Below are positions 14,123 through 21,983 of a stretch of 25,153 nucleotides of DNA, in pieces; the first letter of the stretch is position 1, and each line of letters begins with the position of its first letter. This stretch comes from JBIKIW01 sp044361365 (GTDB lineage Bacteria > Patescibacteriota > JACMRA01): NCBI GenBank assembly GCA_044361365.1, contig JBIKIW010000021.1, positions 1 through 25,153 of the forward strand. The letters are read 5' to 3'. The notes below the pieces were generated by a model, which worked only from the letters and a program-made list of their open reading frames with translations, searched no databases and was not told the origin of the DNA. The position numbers and the translations under genes are program-made.

Positions 14123-14755
14123 ATGACTCTGCAAAAAGCACTTGAAATATTTAACATAAAATCTTTGGAGGAGATCTCTAAAGATGAAATAAAAAAGATT
14201 TATCGAAAGCAAGCTGGTCTAAAACATCCCGACAAAGAAGGTGGAAGTAGCCAAGAGTTTGTGGAGCTACGCCAAGCTTATTTGTATATTTTATCGCATT
14301 ATCCAAACAAAGAAATTAAAAAAACCGGCAAAGATCTTAAAGAACTTTCTAAAGATGAAATCCTGGATAAATACTTTCAAGATACTAGAGAGTTACAAGT
14401 AAAAGTGGACTCATATGAAAGTGTAACCAATACTCAAATTGCTGTTTTGGACACTGTAAAAACTGAAGCTGAAGATATTTTGGCTAGATTTGAAATGCGT
14501 AAGGCTGAACTTAAAAAAGAACTTGATAAAAATGTTTCTGAACTTGAAAAAAAATATAATCCAGGTTTTTTTGCTAGACTTATATCTCTTTTCCAAAACA
14601 AAATGAGTGAGGAGGAATTTTGGGAAAAATATCATTTTGAGGTTCAAAAATACAGCCGCAAAGATGCTGAACTAGACGTAGAGTTTTTCAAAGAAATGTT
14701 AACTACCTACGGCGGCGGACTAAACAAAATCGCTAATTCTATAACTGAAATTTAA
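14123..14755 (+). CDS. J-domain (DnaJ-like) protein with coiled coil
   Basis: 210 residues. The N-terminal 60 form a J domain with the HPD tripeptide at 35-37 (KHPDKEGGS) and the following helix EFVELRQAYLYI. This is the part that stimulates the ATPase of Hsp70/DnaK. It lacks the Gly/Phe, zinc-finger and C-terminal domains of true DnaJ. Residues 90-150 are charged and probably coiled-coil (DTVKTEAEDILARFEMRKAE...). A C-terminal conserved-looking block has FFARLISLFQNKMSEEEFWEKY. No signal peptide. It may be a dedicated cochaperone; the client is not indicated. gnd follows 22 nt downstream and is probably co-transcribed. Confidence 0.8.
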   Translation: MTLQKALEIFNIKSLEEISKDEIKKIYRKQAGLKHPDKEGGSSQEFVELRQAYLYILSHYPNKEIKKTGKDLKELSKDEILDKYFQDTRELQVKVDSYESVTNTQIAVLDTVKTEAEDILARFEMRKAELKKELDKNVSELEKKYNPGFFARLISLFQNKMSEEEFWEKYHFEVQKYSRKDAELDVEFFKEMLTTYGGGLNKIANSITEI

Positions 14756-14777
14756 TTTTTTTTACTCTCAACAATAT

Positions 14778-16241
14778 ATGTCTCACAATAATTTAGGTGT
14801 CATCGGACTTTCCACAATGGGTGCTAACCTTGCCAGAAATTTTGCTAGAAATGGTTACCAAGTAGCGGTTTTTAACCGTAGTTACGAAAAAACTGAGCAC
14901 TTGCTTAAAGCTTGGGAATTTGATCAAAAAGAAGTTGAAACAGAGGGAATGATAGCTGGATACAGTGATTTGGCAAATTTTGTGAACAGCTTGGAACTAC
15001 CTCGAAAAATATTTTTACTCGTTAAAAGCGGTACCCCTGTAGATGATTTTATTGCAAAACTTTACCCACTTTTGGATGAAAATGACATAATTATTGATAC
15101 CGGAAATTCTAATTGGAAAGACACTCAAAGACGTCAGAAACAGCTTGAAAACGGGAGCTTCTTGAGTTTAGAAGAAGTAACCTCAGGAAAACTTAGAATA
15201 AACAAAAAAATTCATTTTGTAGGTTCTGGAGTTAGTGGTGGCGAACAGGGAGCTTTGCTTGGACCAAGTCTTATGCCAGGTGGGAATAAAGATGCAGTAG
15301 ATGAAATTTTACCAATCCTTGAAAAAGCAGCTGCCGATGATTTTAACAACAATAAATGCGTTACTAATGTTGGACATGGGGCTAGTGGACATTTTGTGAA
15401 AATGGTTCACAACGGAATTGAGTATGGAATTATGCAAGGAATTACTGAAGTTTATGATATTTTGAAGCGTGAAAGCTATTCTAATTTTGAAATTTCCGAA
15501 TTTTTTGATAAAATTAATCATGGAGAAATTGAATCGTTTTATCAAGACAATCTGCCTGTTCGATTGGAAAGCTTTTTGATTGATATTACAGTTAAAATTT
15601 TAAAAACTAAAGACTCTCTTTCGGATCAATTTTTGATAGATAAAATTAAAGATGTCGCTAAAGCTAAGGGAACCGGAGGTTGGACTGTGGAGGCTGCTTT
15701 GGAGCTTGGAGTTTACACACCTACTTTGGCAGCAGCAGTTTTTGCTAGAACTGGGTCAGCTAGAGGTCAAAGCTTTTTGGTAGAAACCACTAAAGACCAA
15801 ATTGAAGAATATACCGATAAAGAAGCTCTTGAACAAATTTTAAGTTTAGGGCTGGAAAGCGTTTATTTAGGTTGTTTTTTGCAAGGTTTAGATTTGATTA
15901 AAAAGGCCAATATCGAAAATAATTGGGATATTGATTTAAGAGAAGTTTTGCGAATTTGGGAAGGTGGTTGTATTATCCGCACCAAACTTTTAGCAAATAT
16001 GTGGGAAATGTGGCAATCCAAATTTAATTTCAAAAACCGAGTTTGGAGTTTGTCATTTTTATCAGGTTTCAACGACTCTTTACCACTTCCAGTACTACAC
16101 TCTTCTTTGGATTATTTTCAAACTCTTAGTAGTGAACTTTTACCAACCAATTTGATTCAGGCTCAAAGAGATTATTTTGGAGCTCACACTTATAAAAGAA
16201 ATGATAAAGAAGGTGATTTTACAGGAGGTTGGATTGACTAA
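14778..16241 (+). CDS. gnd: 6-phosphogluconate dehydrogenase, decarboxylating
   Basis: 487 residues. Rossmann NADP site GVIGLSTMGANLARN (7-21), DTGNSNWKDT (107-116), signature GVSGGEQGALLGPSLMPGG (151-169) and catalytic HFVKMVHNGIEY with K208 and E215 (family Lys and Glu). The C-terminal tail QAQRDYFGAHTYKR, which completes the neighbouring subunit's site, is present. It oxidises 6-phosphogluconate to ribulose 5-phosphate, CO2 and NADPH in the pentose phosphate pathway. A run of roughly 15-20 residues (about 128-146, LSLEEVTSGKLRINKK) before the FVGSGVSGG strand looks like an insertion. No other oxidative pentose phosphate gene is in the window. The leader has a TTTTTTACTCTCAA element shared with the amidohydrolase gene. 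Confidence 0.94.
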   Translation: MSHNNLGVIGLSTMGANLARNFARNGYQVAVFNRSYEKTEHLLKAWEFDQKEVETEGMIAGYSDLANFVNSLELPRKIFLLVKSGTPVDDFIAKLYPLLDENDIIIDTGNSNWKDTQRRQKQLENGSFLSLEEVTSGKLRINKKIHFVGSGVSGGEQGALLGPSLMPGGNKDAVDEILPILEKAAADDFNNNKCVTNVGHGASGHFVKMVHNGIEYGIMQGITEVYDILKRESYSNFEISEFFDKINHGEIESFYQDNLPVRLESFLIDITVKILKTKDSLSDQFLIDKIKDVAKAKGTGGWTVEAALELGVYTPTLAAAVFARTGSARGQSFLVETTKDQIEEYTDKEALEQILSLGLESVYLGCFLQGLDLIKKANIENNWDIDLREVLRIWEGGCIIRTKLLANMWEMWQSKFNFKNRVWSLSFLSGFNDSLPLPVLHSSLDYFQTLSSELLPTNLIQAQRDYFGAHTYKRNDKEGDFTGGWID

Positions 16242-16291
16242 ATCTTTCTTTTTGGGCAACAGTTTATAACCTGTTATTTAGGGTGTGGCAA

Positions 16292-17731
16292 ATGCTTACT
16301 AAATCTCATCTTCAAAAAATCTGGAAAACTGCTGTACTCCCAATTATTGACTTTTTCTCAATTCACTTGGGGGTTTTGGTGGTTTATATGGTTCGGTATA
16401 ATTGGTTTCAAGATAGTTTTTTAGACAACAAACAGCTTAGTTTTGGTGAATATACAATTTTTAGCATTTCAATCTCGCTTTCAGTTGTAGTTGTTTATGC
16501 TTTTTTGGGTTTGTACGAAATTTATGGTAGAAGAGGTTTTTGGACTTCTGTTTTTAGATTATTTATTGGAATCTCATTGGTTTTGTTGCCTGTAATTACC
16601 TACTTTTTCTTTAACGAATATAATCGAGATGTATTACCGACAGGCGTTCCAATTAGTCGTTTTATTTTGGGTGCTGGAGGTTTTGTATCGCTGTATTTTG
16701 TATTTTTAGGTAGAATCATTTTTTGGCTGGTGGAGCAGATATTGTATCAACTTGGTTTTGGTAAAATTGGCGTGGTAATAATAGGAGATACTGAAAACAC
16801 TTTTTCTAAAAGACTAAAAGGACTTAATAACATCAAAAATATTTATAATTTTCCCTTATTAGACAAAGATAGTCTGCGTGAAACTAACAGTTTAATTGAA
16901 AAAAACCAAGTTGAAGAAATATATCTACTATCAGATAAAAGCAGGCTTGGTTCTAAGTTAGCTATTTTAGCCGAGCGACGCAAAATTAGTTTTATTTTCT
17001 CACCGGAAGGTTTTAACGATTACCAATCTTTTGGTTTGAACCCTATAACTATCGAGCGAAAGTTGCTATTAGAACTTAAACACAGCAACTTAGATGGTTG
17101 GCAGGTAGTCTTAAAAAGAGTTTTTGATATTGTTTTTTCTGGTTTATTTGTAATTTTAACTAGCTGGTTGTATTTGATTATTGCTATTGCTATTAAGCTT
17201 GATTCCGAAGGTCCGATTTTTTATAGAAGTGAGAGAGTTGGTCCGAGTGGAAAGGTTTTTAGACTCTGGAAATTTAGACGACTCAAACAAGAATTTTCTA
17301 CTTCAGAAAGCAACTTAGAAACTATCAAACTAGAGCAAGAATTAATCGCCAAACAAGACGCCAGAAAAGATGGAATTTTGTACAAAATTAAAGACGATCC
17401 AAGGTCAACTAAAGTTGGAAAGTTTATAGAAAAATATAGTTTAGATGAAATCCCTCAATTCTTTAATGTACTTGCTGGTGAAATGTCTATCGTCGGACCA
17501 AGACCACACCAACCTCGAGAAGTAGCTAAATATAAAGATCACCATTATAAAGTTTTTAATATCAACCCTGGAATTACAGGCTATGCTCAAATAAACGGTC
17601 GCAGTGATATCAACTTCGAAAATGAGGTTAAATACGATGTTTATTATATTGAGAACTGGACTTTTTGGTTAGATATTTGGATTATAATCAAGACTCCATT
17701 TGTAATTTTATTTAACAGGCATACAAGCTAG
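16292..17731 (+). CDS. Polyprenyl-phosphate sugar phosphotransferase (WbaP/EpsE-like)
   Basis: 479 residues from the ATG at 16292, which has AGGGTG six bases upstream, one of the few plausible Shine-Dalgarno sites here; a GTG at 16283 adds three residues. The N-terminus has four membrane helices (about 13-35, 54-74, 89-107, 125-150). A cytoplasmic Rossmann-like domain follows (about 157-250, starting KIGVVIIGDT), then a fifth helix and the bacterial sugar transferase domain: KRVFDIVFSGL, EGPIFYRSERVG, LWKFRRL, SLDEIPQFFNVLAGEMSIVGPRPH (D and E of the DE pair intact) and PGITGYAQINGRS. It loads a sugar-1-phosphate onto undecaprenyl phosphate, the first step of a surface glycan. No glycosyltransferase genes flank it, so its pathway is elsewhere. 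Confidence 0.9.
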   Translation: MLTKSHLQKIWKTAVLPIIDFFSIHLGVLVVYMVRYNWFQDSFLDNKQLSFGEYTIFSISISLSVVVVYAFLGLYEIYGRRGFWTSVFRLFIGISLVLLPVITYFFFNEYNRDVLPTGVPISRFILGAGGFVSLYFVFLGRIIFWLVEQILYQLGFGKIGVVIIGDTENTFSKRLKGLNNIKNIYNFPLLDKDSLRETNSLIEKNQVEEIYLLSDKSRLGSKLAILAERRKISFIFSPEGFNDYQSFGLNPITIERKLLLELKHSNLDGWQVVLKRVFDIVFSGLFVILTSWLYLIIAIAIKLDSEGPIFYRSERVGPSGKVFRLWKFRRLKQEFSTSESNLETIKLEQELIAKQDARKDGILYKIKDDPRSTKVGKFIEKYSLDEIPQFFNVLAGEMSIVGPRPHQPREVAKYKDHHYKVFNINPGITGYAQINGRSDINFENEVKYDVYYIENWTFWLDIWIIIKTPFVILFNRHTS

Positions 17732-17867
17732 TAAAAGTTTGTGTTTTAGAATTTTCCGAGGTTCAAATTGACAATTACCAAAAATTAAAGCTCAAATAGT
17801 TTTTGATATATGAGCAAACTCTTTCGCCAAAAAGACTATAGCAAAATTAAATTTTTTTAAATGACTG

Positions 17868-17893
17868 TTCTGGATTTTTCCAGAATTTTTTTT
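17868..17893 (+). terminator. Strong intrinsic terminator
   Basis: Stem TTCTGG (17868-17873), loop ATTTTT, CCAGAA (17880-17885), then eight T (17886-17893). It ends the sugar transferase transcript. Its place 50 nt before the amidohydrolase ATG also allows attenuation of that gene. Confidence 0.85.
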
Positions 17894-17942
17894 GCCTCAT
17901 TTTAATATCGCCTACTATTTTTTACTCTCAAATATATTATTT

Positions 17943-18929
17943 ATGTCACAATCACACACTTGGAGCTTCAAAAAACTCATCCTAGATGAAATTCAAAAAA
18001 ACGGAGGTTGGGTGAATACTCACGTCCATGCCGATAGGGCTTTTACTGTAAATCCAGACAAATTAGATATTTACAAAAATCATGGACTTATAGCCAAATG
18101 GGATATTGTAGATGAGGTTAAAAACGCCACTGCTGACCAATATTATCAGAGATTTAGCCAAGCTTTTGAGCTAATGATTGAGCAAGGGGTTAGTGCTGTA
18201 GGGACTTTTGTGGATGTTGACCCAGTTGCTGAAGACAGGGCTTTGATAGGAGCTTTGAAAGCCAAAGAAGTCTATAAAGATAAATTAGAGGTAAAATTAA
18301 TCAATCAAACTTTAAAAGGAGTAATTGAAAAAGAAGCTAGAAAATGGTTTGATATTGCTGCTGAAAAAGTTGATATTATCGGAGGTTTGCCTAGAAGAGA
18401 TGAAATTGACCATGGCAAGGGAGCAGAGGCGTTTGATATTTTATTAGAAACTGGTAAAAAATACAATAAAATGGTGCATGTACATGTAGATCAATTTAAC
18501 ATTGCTTCAGATAAAGAAACTGAATTTTTAGCTGATAAAACAATAGAGCATGGAATGCACGGAAAAGTAGTGGCAATCCACTCAATTTCTTTGGCAGCTC
18601 ACGAAAAAAGTTACCGAGAAAAAGTCTATAAAAAAATGAAAGAAGCTGAGCTTATGGTCATTTCTTGCCCTTTTGCCTGGATTGATGCATATCGAGATGA
18701 AACCTTAGTACCTTTTCACAACGCCCTAACTCCAGTTGATGAGCTTTTTAAACATGGAATTACAGTAGCAATTGGTACAGACAATATTGCTGATTATATG
18801 TTGCCTTTTAATGATGGTGATATGTGGCCAGAATTACGGCTTTTGGCTCAAGGAAATAGGTTTTTGGAGGTTGAAGAACTGGTAAAAATTGCTACCGTTA
18901 ATGGTAGAAAAGTTTTGGGGATTAGTTAG
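17943..18929 (+). CDS. Amidohydrolase, cytosine deaminase-like
   Basis: 328 residues from the ATG at 17943 (MSQSHTWSFKKLIL). A TTG at 17892 overlaps the terminator T-run and is rejected. Metal-dependent TIM-barrel hydrolase: NTHVHADRAF with H27 and H29, strand VHVHVDQFN with H181, AIHSISL with H213, and VAIGTDNIADYMLPFNDGDM with D280. The spacing follows bacterial cytosine deaminase and related amidohydrolases. In CodA the HxDE motif supplies the proton-shuttle glutamate, whereas here it reads HVDQ (Q184), so the substrate may not be cytosine. Cytoplasmic; no signal peptide. No purine or pyrimidine gene is adjacent to fix the substrate. Confidence 0.82.
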   Translation: MSQSHTWSFKKLILDEIQKNGGWVNTHVHADRAFTVNPDKLDIYKNHGLIAKWDIVDEVKNATADQYYQRFSQAFELMIEQGVSAVGTFVDVDPVAEDRALIGALKAKEVYKDKLEVKLINQTLKGVIEKEARKWFDIAAEKVDIIGGLPRRDEIDHGKGAEAFDILLETGKKYNKMVHVHVDQFNIASDKETEFLADKTIEHGMHGKVVAIHSISLAAHEKSYREKVYKKMKEAELMVISCPFAWIDAYRDETLVPFHNALTPVDELFKHGITVAIGTDNIADYMLPFNDGDMWPELRLLAQGNRFLEVEELVKIATVNGRKVLGIS

Positions 18930-18953
18930 TTTTAATCTAAAATTCTAGAAATT

Positions 18954-19205
18954 CTAAAACAATCTTTTTATTTTTGGTTTTACTCCTTTTTCGGCTTCTG
19001 GTTGTTCAGTTTTTATTTGTAGTAGTTCTTTCCCGGATATTTTATTTATTAGGCTTACCAACTCCTCCAAAACAGGGTCTCGGTAGTGACTTACATTCAA
19101 TTTTCGCCAACCTAAAAAATACGCCAACTCAAACTCTTTTAGCTTTTCTATCAGTAGTTCAGCCTCTTTTTTGATAATTTTGGTTTTATAAGTTGACTTT
19201 ATCAT
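18954..19205 (-). CDS. Small hypothetical protein
   Basis: 83 residues, charged (many K and E), no membrane segment; contains ELAYFLGWRKLNVSHYRDPVLEELVSLINKI (about 26-56), which looks like two amphipathic helices. A 66-residue ORF runs opposite over the same bases, but its composition is hydrophobic and repetitive and is less likely. Tail to tail with the amidohydrolase gene and divergent from the HTH-methyltransferase gene. Family not recognised. Confidence 0.5.
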   Translation of the reverse strand: MIKSTYKTKIIKKEAELLIEKLKEFELAYFLGWRKLNVSHYRDPVLEELVSLINKISGKELLQIKTEQPEAEKGVKPKIKRLF

Positions 19206-19303
19206 ACTATTTGTATAGAAATTATGGCGTTACAAAAATTAGGTACAAAAATAAATATTCTGAGTTTTTAGATTTTTGCACCAAAAAGATTGGTAAAATA
19301 CTC

Positions 19304-19340
19304 TAACAAATTTGTTACTACCTGTCAAACAGAACAATAA
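19304..19340 (+). promoter_or_regulatory. Palindromic operator and putative promoter of the HTH-methyltransferase gene
   Basis: Perfect 14-bp palindrome TAACAAATTTGTTA (19304-19317), whose right half contains TTGTTA as a possible -35 (19312-19317). AATAAA (from 19336) follows at 18 bp. The gene starts 15-20 nt later. The encoded HTH is the natural candidate to bind it. Confidence 0.4.
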
Positions 19341-19354
19341 AACTAATTTATATT

Positions 19355-20533
19355 ATGCATAGTTTTACTCAAGCTGAAGTCTCAAGAATATGTAATGTAT
19401 CAAGAGCAACCGTCAATCGTTGGGTTGAGCTTTCAATCGAAGGTAAAAACAATTTACAAATAGATACATCTACCAATAAAGTTAGAATTTTGGATAACCC
19501 TCATAATGAGGCAGAACTAAAAAGACTAAGTGCTACAGCTAGCAAATATCAAGGAGGTGAAGTTAAAAAAGTTACTTTGAGTGATGAATTTTACAAGCTT
19601 TTTTCATTTGAAGAAAAAATTGAAATTTTTAATGATTTACAATACAATAGCCAAATAAACTTGAAATATGCATATAAAAATGTGGGGGCAGAATATTGGA
19701 ATAAGTTTTATATAAATGGTGTCTCAAAAGTTATAAAATTTACAGATGATATTTTAGATATTTGTTTTGAGGATTTTTTGTATTACTTACCCAAAAACGC
19801 TAAAACTAATATTGTTGACATCGGTCCAGGCAATGGCTACCCTGTAAAAGATTTGCTTCAAAAATTCTCTAAAGCTGACAGACTTTCCAAATATTTAGCT
19901 CTGGATATAAGTGAAGAAATAAACAATCTCACGATCAAGAATATTCAAAAGTGGTTTCCAGGTTTAAAGTGCCTAAGCTATCAATCTGATGTAGAGTACG
20001 GGAAGGTGAGCAACATATTTTTGGAAAATAAAGAAAAAAATGAAAGTAATTTAATTTTACACCTTGGAAACACGCTTTGCAATTACAATGATAGATTACA
20101 AGTTTTAAAGCATTTATCTTTTGGAATCACTCCAGATGATTTATTGGTGTTAACTTTTACCCTAAATATACCTGAAAACAAAGCCGAAATAAACTATGCT
20201 AAAAATGACAATACTGGTGTAAAAGATTGGCTTCCAAAGTTGCTCGGGATAGATATAAAAAACTGTGAAATGGTTGGTGAATATAATGAAAAATTAAACT
20301 GCAAAACAGCAGGTTTTCAACTAGATAAAGATTATGAAATTGAGTTTAAATTAGCCAATCGAACTGAAATTATTCACCTAAAAACAGGTCAAGTTATTAA
20401 CACTTGGAAGCATTATTTGGTTGATATTGTACATTTTATTGAAGAGGCAAGAGCTGCAAAATTGGAGATTTTAGATTTGAAAACTGATGTAGCGGGGACA
20501 TATGCTTTAGCGATTTGTAGGTTTAAAAATTAG
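19355..20533 (+). CDS. HTH domain fused to EgtD-like SAM-dependent methyltransferase
   Basis: 392 residues. The N-terminal 25 form a helix-turn-helix (FTQAEVSRICNVSRATVNRW, 4-23) of the MerR/excisionase or Hin type, with a linker to about residue 75. The rest resembles the Methyltransf_33 (EgtD, histidine N-methyltransferase) family: SAM motif I VDIGPGNGYP (154-163), LALDIS (181-186), LHLGNTLCNYN (235-245; compare the GSTIGNF loop of EgtD) and a C-terminal beta block ending AGTYALAICRF. EgtD makes hercynine for ergothioneine; no EgtB or EgtC gene is near, so the substrate is unknown. The fusion suggests either DNA-directed action or an enzyme that regulates its own gene. A palindrome lies just upstream. 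Confidence 0.75.
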   Translation: MHSFTQAEVSRICNVSRATVNRWVELSIEGKNNLQIDTSTNKVRILDNPHNEAELKRLSATASKYQGGEVKKVTLSDEFYKLFSFEEKIEIFNDLQYNSQINLKYAYKNVGAEYWNKFYINGVSKVIKFTDDILDICFEDFLYYLPKNAKTNIVDIGPGNGYPVKDLLQKFSKADRLSKYLALDISEEINNLTIKNIQKWFPGLKCLSYQSDVEYGKVSNIFLENKEKNESNLILHLGNTLCNYNDRLQVLKHLSFGITPDDLLVLTFTLNIPENKAEINYAKNDNTGVKDWLPKLLGIDIKNCEMVGEYNEKLNCKTAGFQLDKDYEIEFKLANRTEIIHLKTGQVINTWKHYLVDIVHFIEEARAAKLEILDLKTDVAGTYALAICRFKN

Positions 20534-20597
20534 AGAAGTAGAAATTAAAATTGAAACGATTTTTGACAGAATTGGTCTGGAGATTAAGCTTTAGATT

Positions 20598-21209
20598 ATG
20601 GCTTCTAGTATTTCCAGAATTATGGTAGTTTTAGCAAACCCTGAATATGAACAGGATAACAGATCTGAAGTTATCTCGCTCCTCTGTAAAACTTTTATTG
20701 AAGGAGTTCAAAAAAAAGGTATTAGTGTTGATTTATTAGAGCTTTATAAAGATAAGGAATTTAATCCAATTTTTGATCCTGAAGAAAAAGATACCAAAGC
20801 TTTGGAATATCAAATTAGACTTAAAAAAGTCCAAATGGTTGTGTTTTTTCATCCTGTTTGGTGGTCACTCTTCCCAGCGACGTTAAAGGGTTTTTTGGAT
20901 AAAGTTTTTACCTCAGGCTTTGCCTACGAAAACCGTAAAGGAGTCCAAAAAGGTTTGTTTGGGGATAAGATCGGAATGGTTTTTTGTACTGATGAAAGAG
21001 CAACTTGGGAAGAAAGGTTTTTGTATAGAAATATGCTTAAAAATTTTTGGCAAAAGGTGTTTTTTAGAATTTTAGGAATGTCTAGTAAATTTTATCATTT
21101 TGGTTCTATTCGAACAGTTTCTGACCAAGAGATTGGTAAATGGCACAAAAAAGTAGAAAAAATAGCTAGCTCCATAAATTCTAAAGATAGTTTATTAGAT
21201 TTGATTTAG
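20598..21209 (+). CDS. NAD(P)H-dependent oxidoreductase, quinone-reductase-like flavoprotein
   Basis: 203 residues with a flavodoxin-like fold of the NQO1/MdaB/KefF group: N-terminal RIMVVLANPEYEQDNRSEV (7-25; phosphate-binding loop), FFHPVWWSLFPATLKGFLDK (83-102; isoalloxazine-binding loop) and VFTSGFAYENRKG after it. It would reduce quinones or other electrophiles by two electrons using NAD(P)H and FAD or FMN. The gene has an ATG 65 nt after the methyltransferase gene and is 2 nt from the next gene, so these three are probably one transcript. Specific substrate not indicated. Confidence 0.85.
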   Translation: MASSISRIMVVLANPEYEQDNRSEVISLLCKTFIEGVQKKGISVDLLELYKDKEFNPIFDPEEKDTKALEYQIRLKKVQMVVFFHPVWWSLFPATLKGFLDKVFTSGFAYENRKGVQKGLFGDKIGMVFCTDERATWEERFLYRNMLKNFWQKVFFRILGMSSKFYHFGSIRTVSDQEIGKWHKKVEKIASSINSKDSLLDLI

Positions 21210-21211
21210 TT

Positions 21212-21895
21212 ATGGATAACCCAATCACTAAAAGAGTTTATTATTTATTTTTATTTTTAAGTCTTATTGCTTTGGTTTTTTATGCCGGATTTTTGTTTGG
21301 TACTCGTGAAAAAGTGAACTCCCAAGACGATTTAATCTCTGGGCAAAATCCAAATGGGCAAAATCTAAATACAATTTCACGGATTCAACAGAGATCGGTA
21401 GAAGGTTCAACCAACGCTCAAACTGTAGAAACTTTCGGGCAAATGTTTTTTTTGGTGAATAAGCGAGGGCAAACTGAAATTGTGATCAACCTGGAAAGAA
21501 TTCCAGAAAAAATAGTCAAACCTGATACCAAACGAGAGGTGATTATTCCCACTCAATTACAAGTAGATGTAGCTAGGAAAGTTCGCGATCCTAGTGGGCA
21601 AGATACCTATGTTTATGAAAATTTAAGCCAAAATAAAGATATCAAAGCCACTATTTCTTTTAACGAAGCTATTAACGGTGTTCGAACCGCTACTTTTTCG
21701 GGGTATATAAATGAGCAGATTGGGCAAAATCAAACAGGCCGAGGTGTTATTGAAAGAGTAGTTTTACGATCAAGTGATCCGGATGTGCAAAATATTTTTA
21801 TCGACCCGAATCCAGATTTGCCGGTAAAAATTCGTGGAAATACTGAACTAAAAATTCCAGGTCAACCAGCTCCATTTTTTTGGATTAGGCTTTGA
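21212..21895 (+). CDS. Membrane-anchored extracellular protein of unknown function
   Basis: 227 residues. A short cytoplasmic start (MDNPITKR) is followed by one membrane helix (about 9-30, VYYLFLFLSLIALVFYAGFLFG), then an outside region that begins with a Gln/Asn-rich linker and continues as a probable beta-sandwich (about 75-225). Seven Gly-Gln pairs are scattered through it, most encoded by the same GGGCAA. No catalytic motif seen. Start codon two bases after the flavoprotein stop, so translation is coupled, and ftsK follows 88 nt downstream. A surface or envelope role is inferred from topology only. Confidence 0.72.
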   Translation: MDNPITKRVYYLFLFLSLIALVFYAGFLFGTREKVNSQDDLISGQNPNGQNLNTISRIQQRSVEGSTNAQTVETFGQMFFLVNKRGQTEIVINLERIPEKIVKPDTKREVIIPTQLQVDVARKVRDPSGQDTYVYENLSQNKDIKATISFNEAINGVRTATFSGYINEQIGQNQTGRGVIERVVLRSSDPDVQNIFIDPNPDLPVKIRGNTELKIPGQPAPFFWIRL

Positions 21896-21983
21896 CAAAT
21901 TTTTTAAAGAGGAAACTGCTTAGGACTGATCTCGACTAAAAATACTAATTATTAAAACTTAGTTTAACTTATATCAAAACAAA

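Noticed and set aside
20563..20591. Promoter for the flavoprotein gene at TTGACA 20563-20568
   Set aside because: No -10-like hexamer at proper distance; co-transcription with the upstream gene is simpler.
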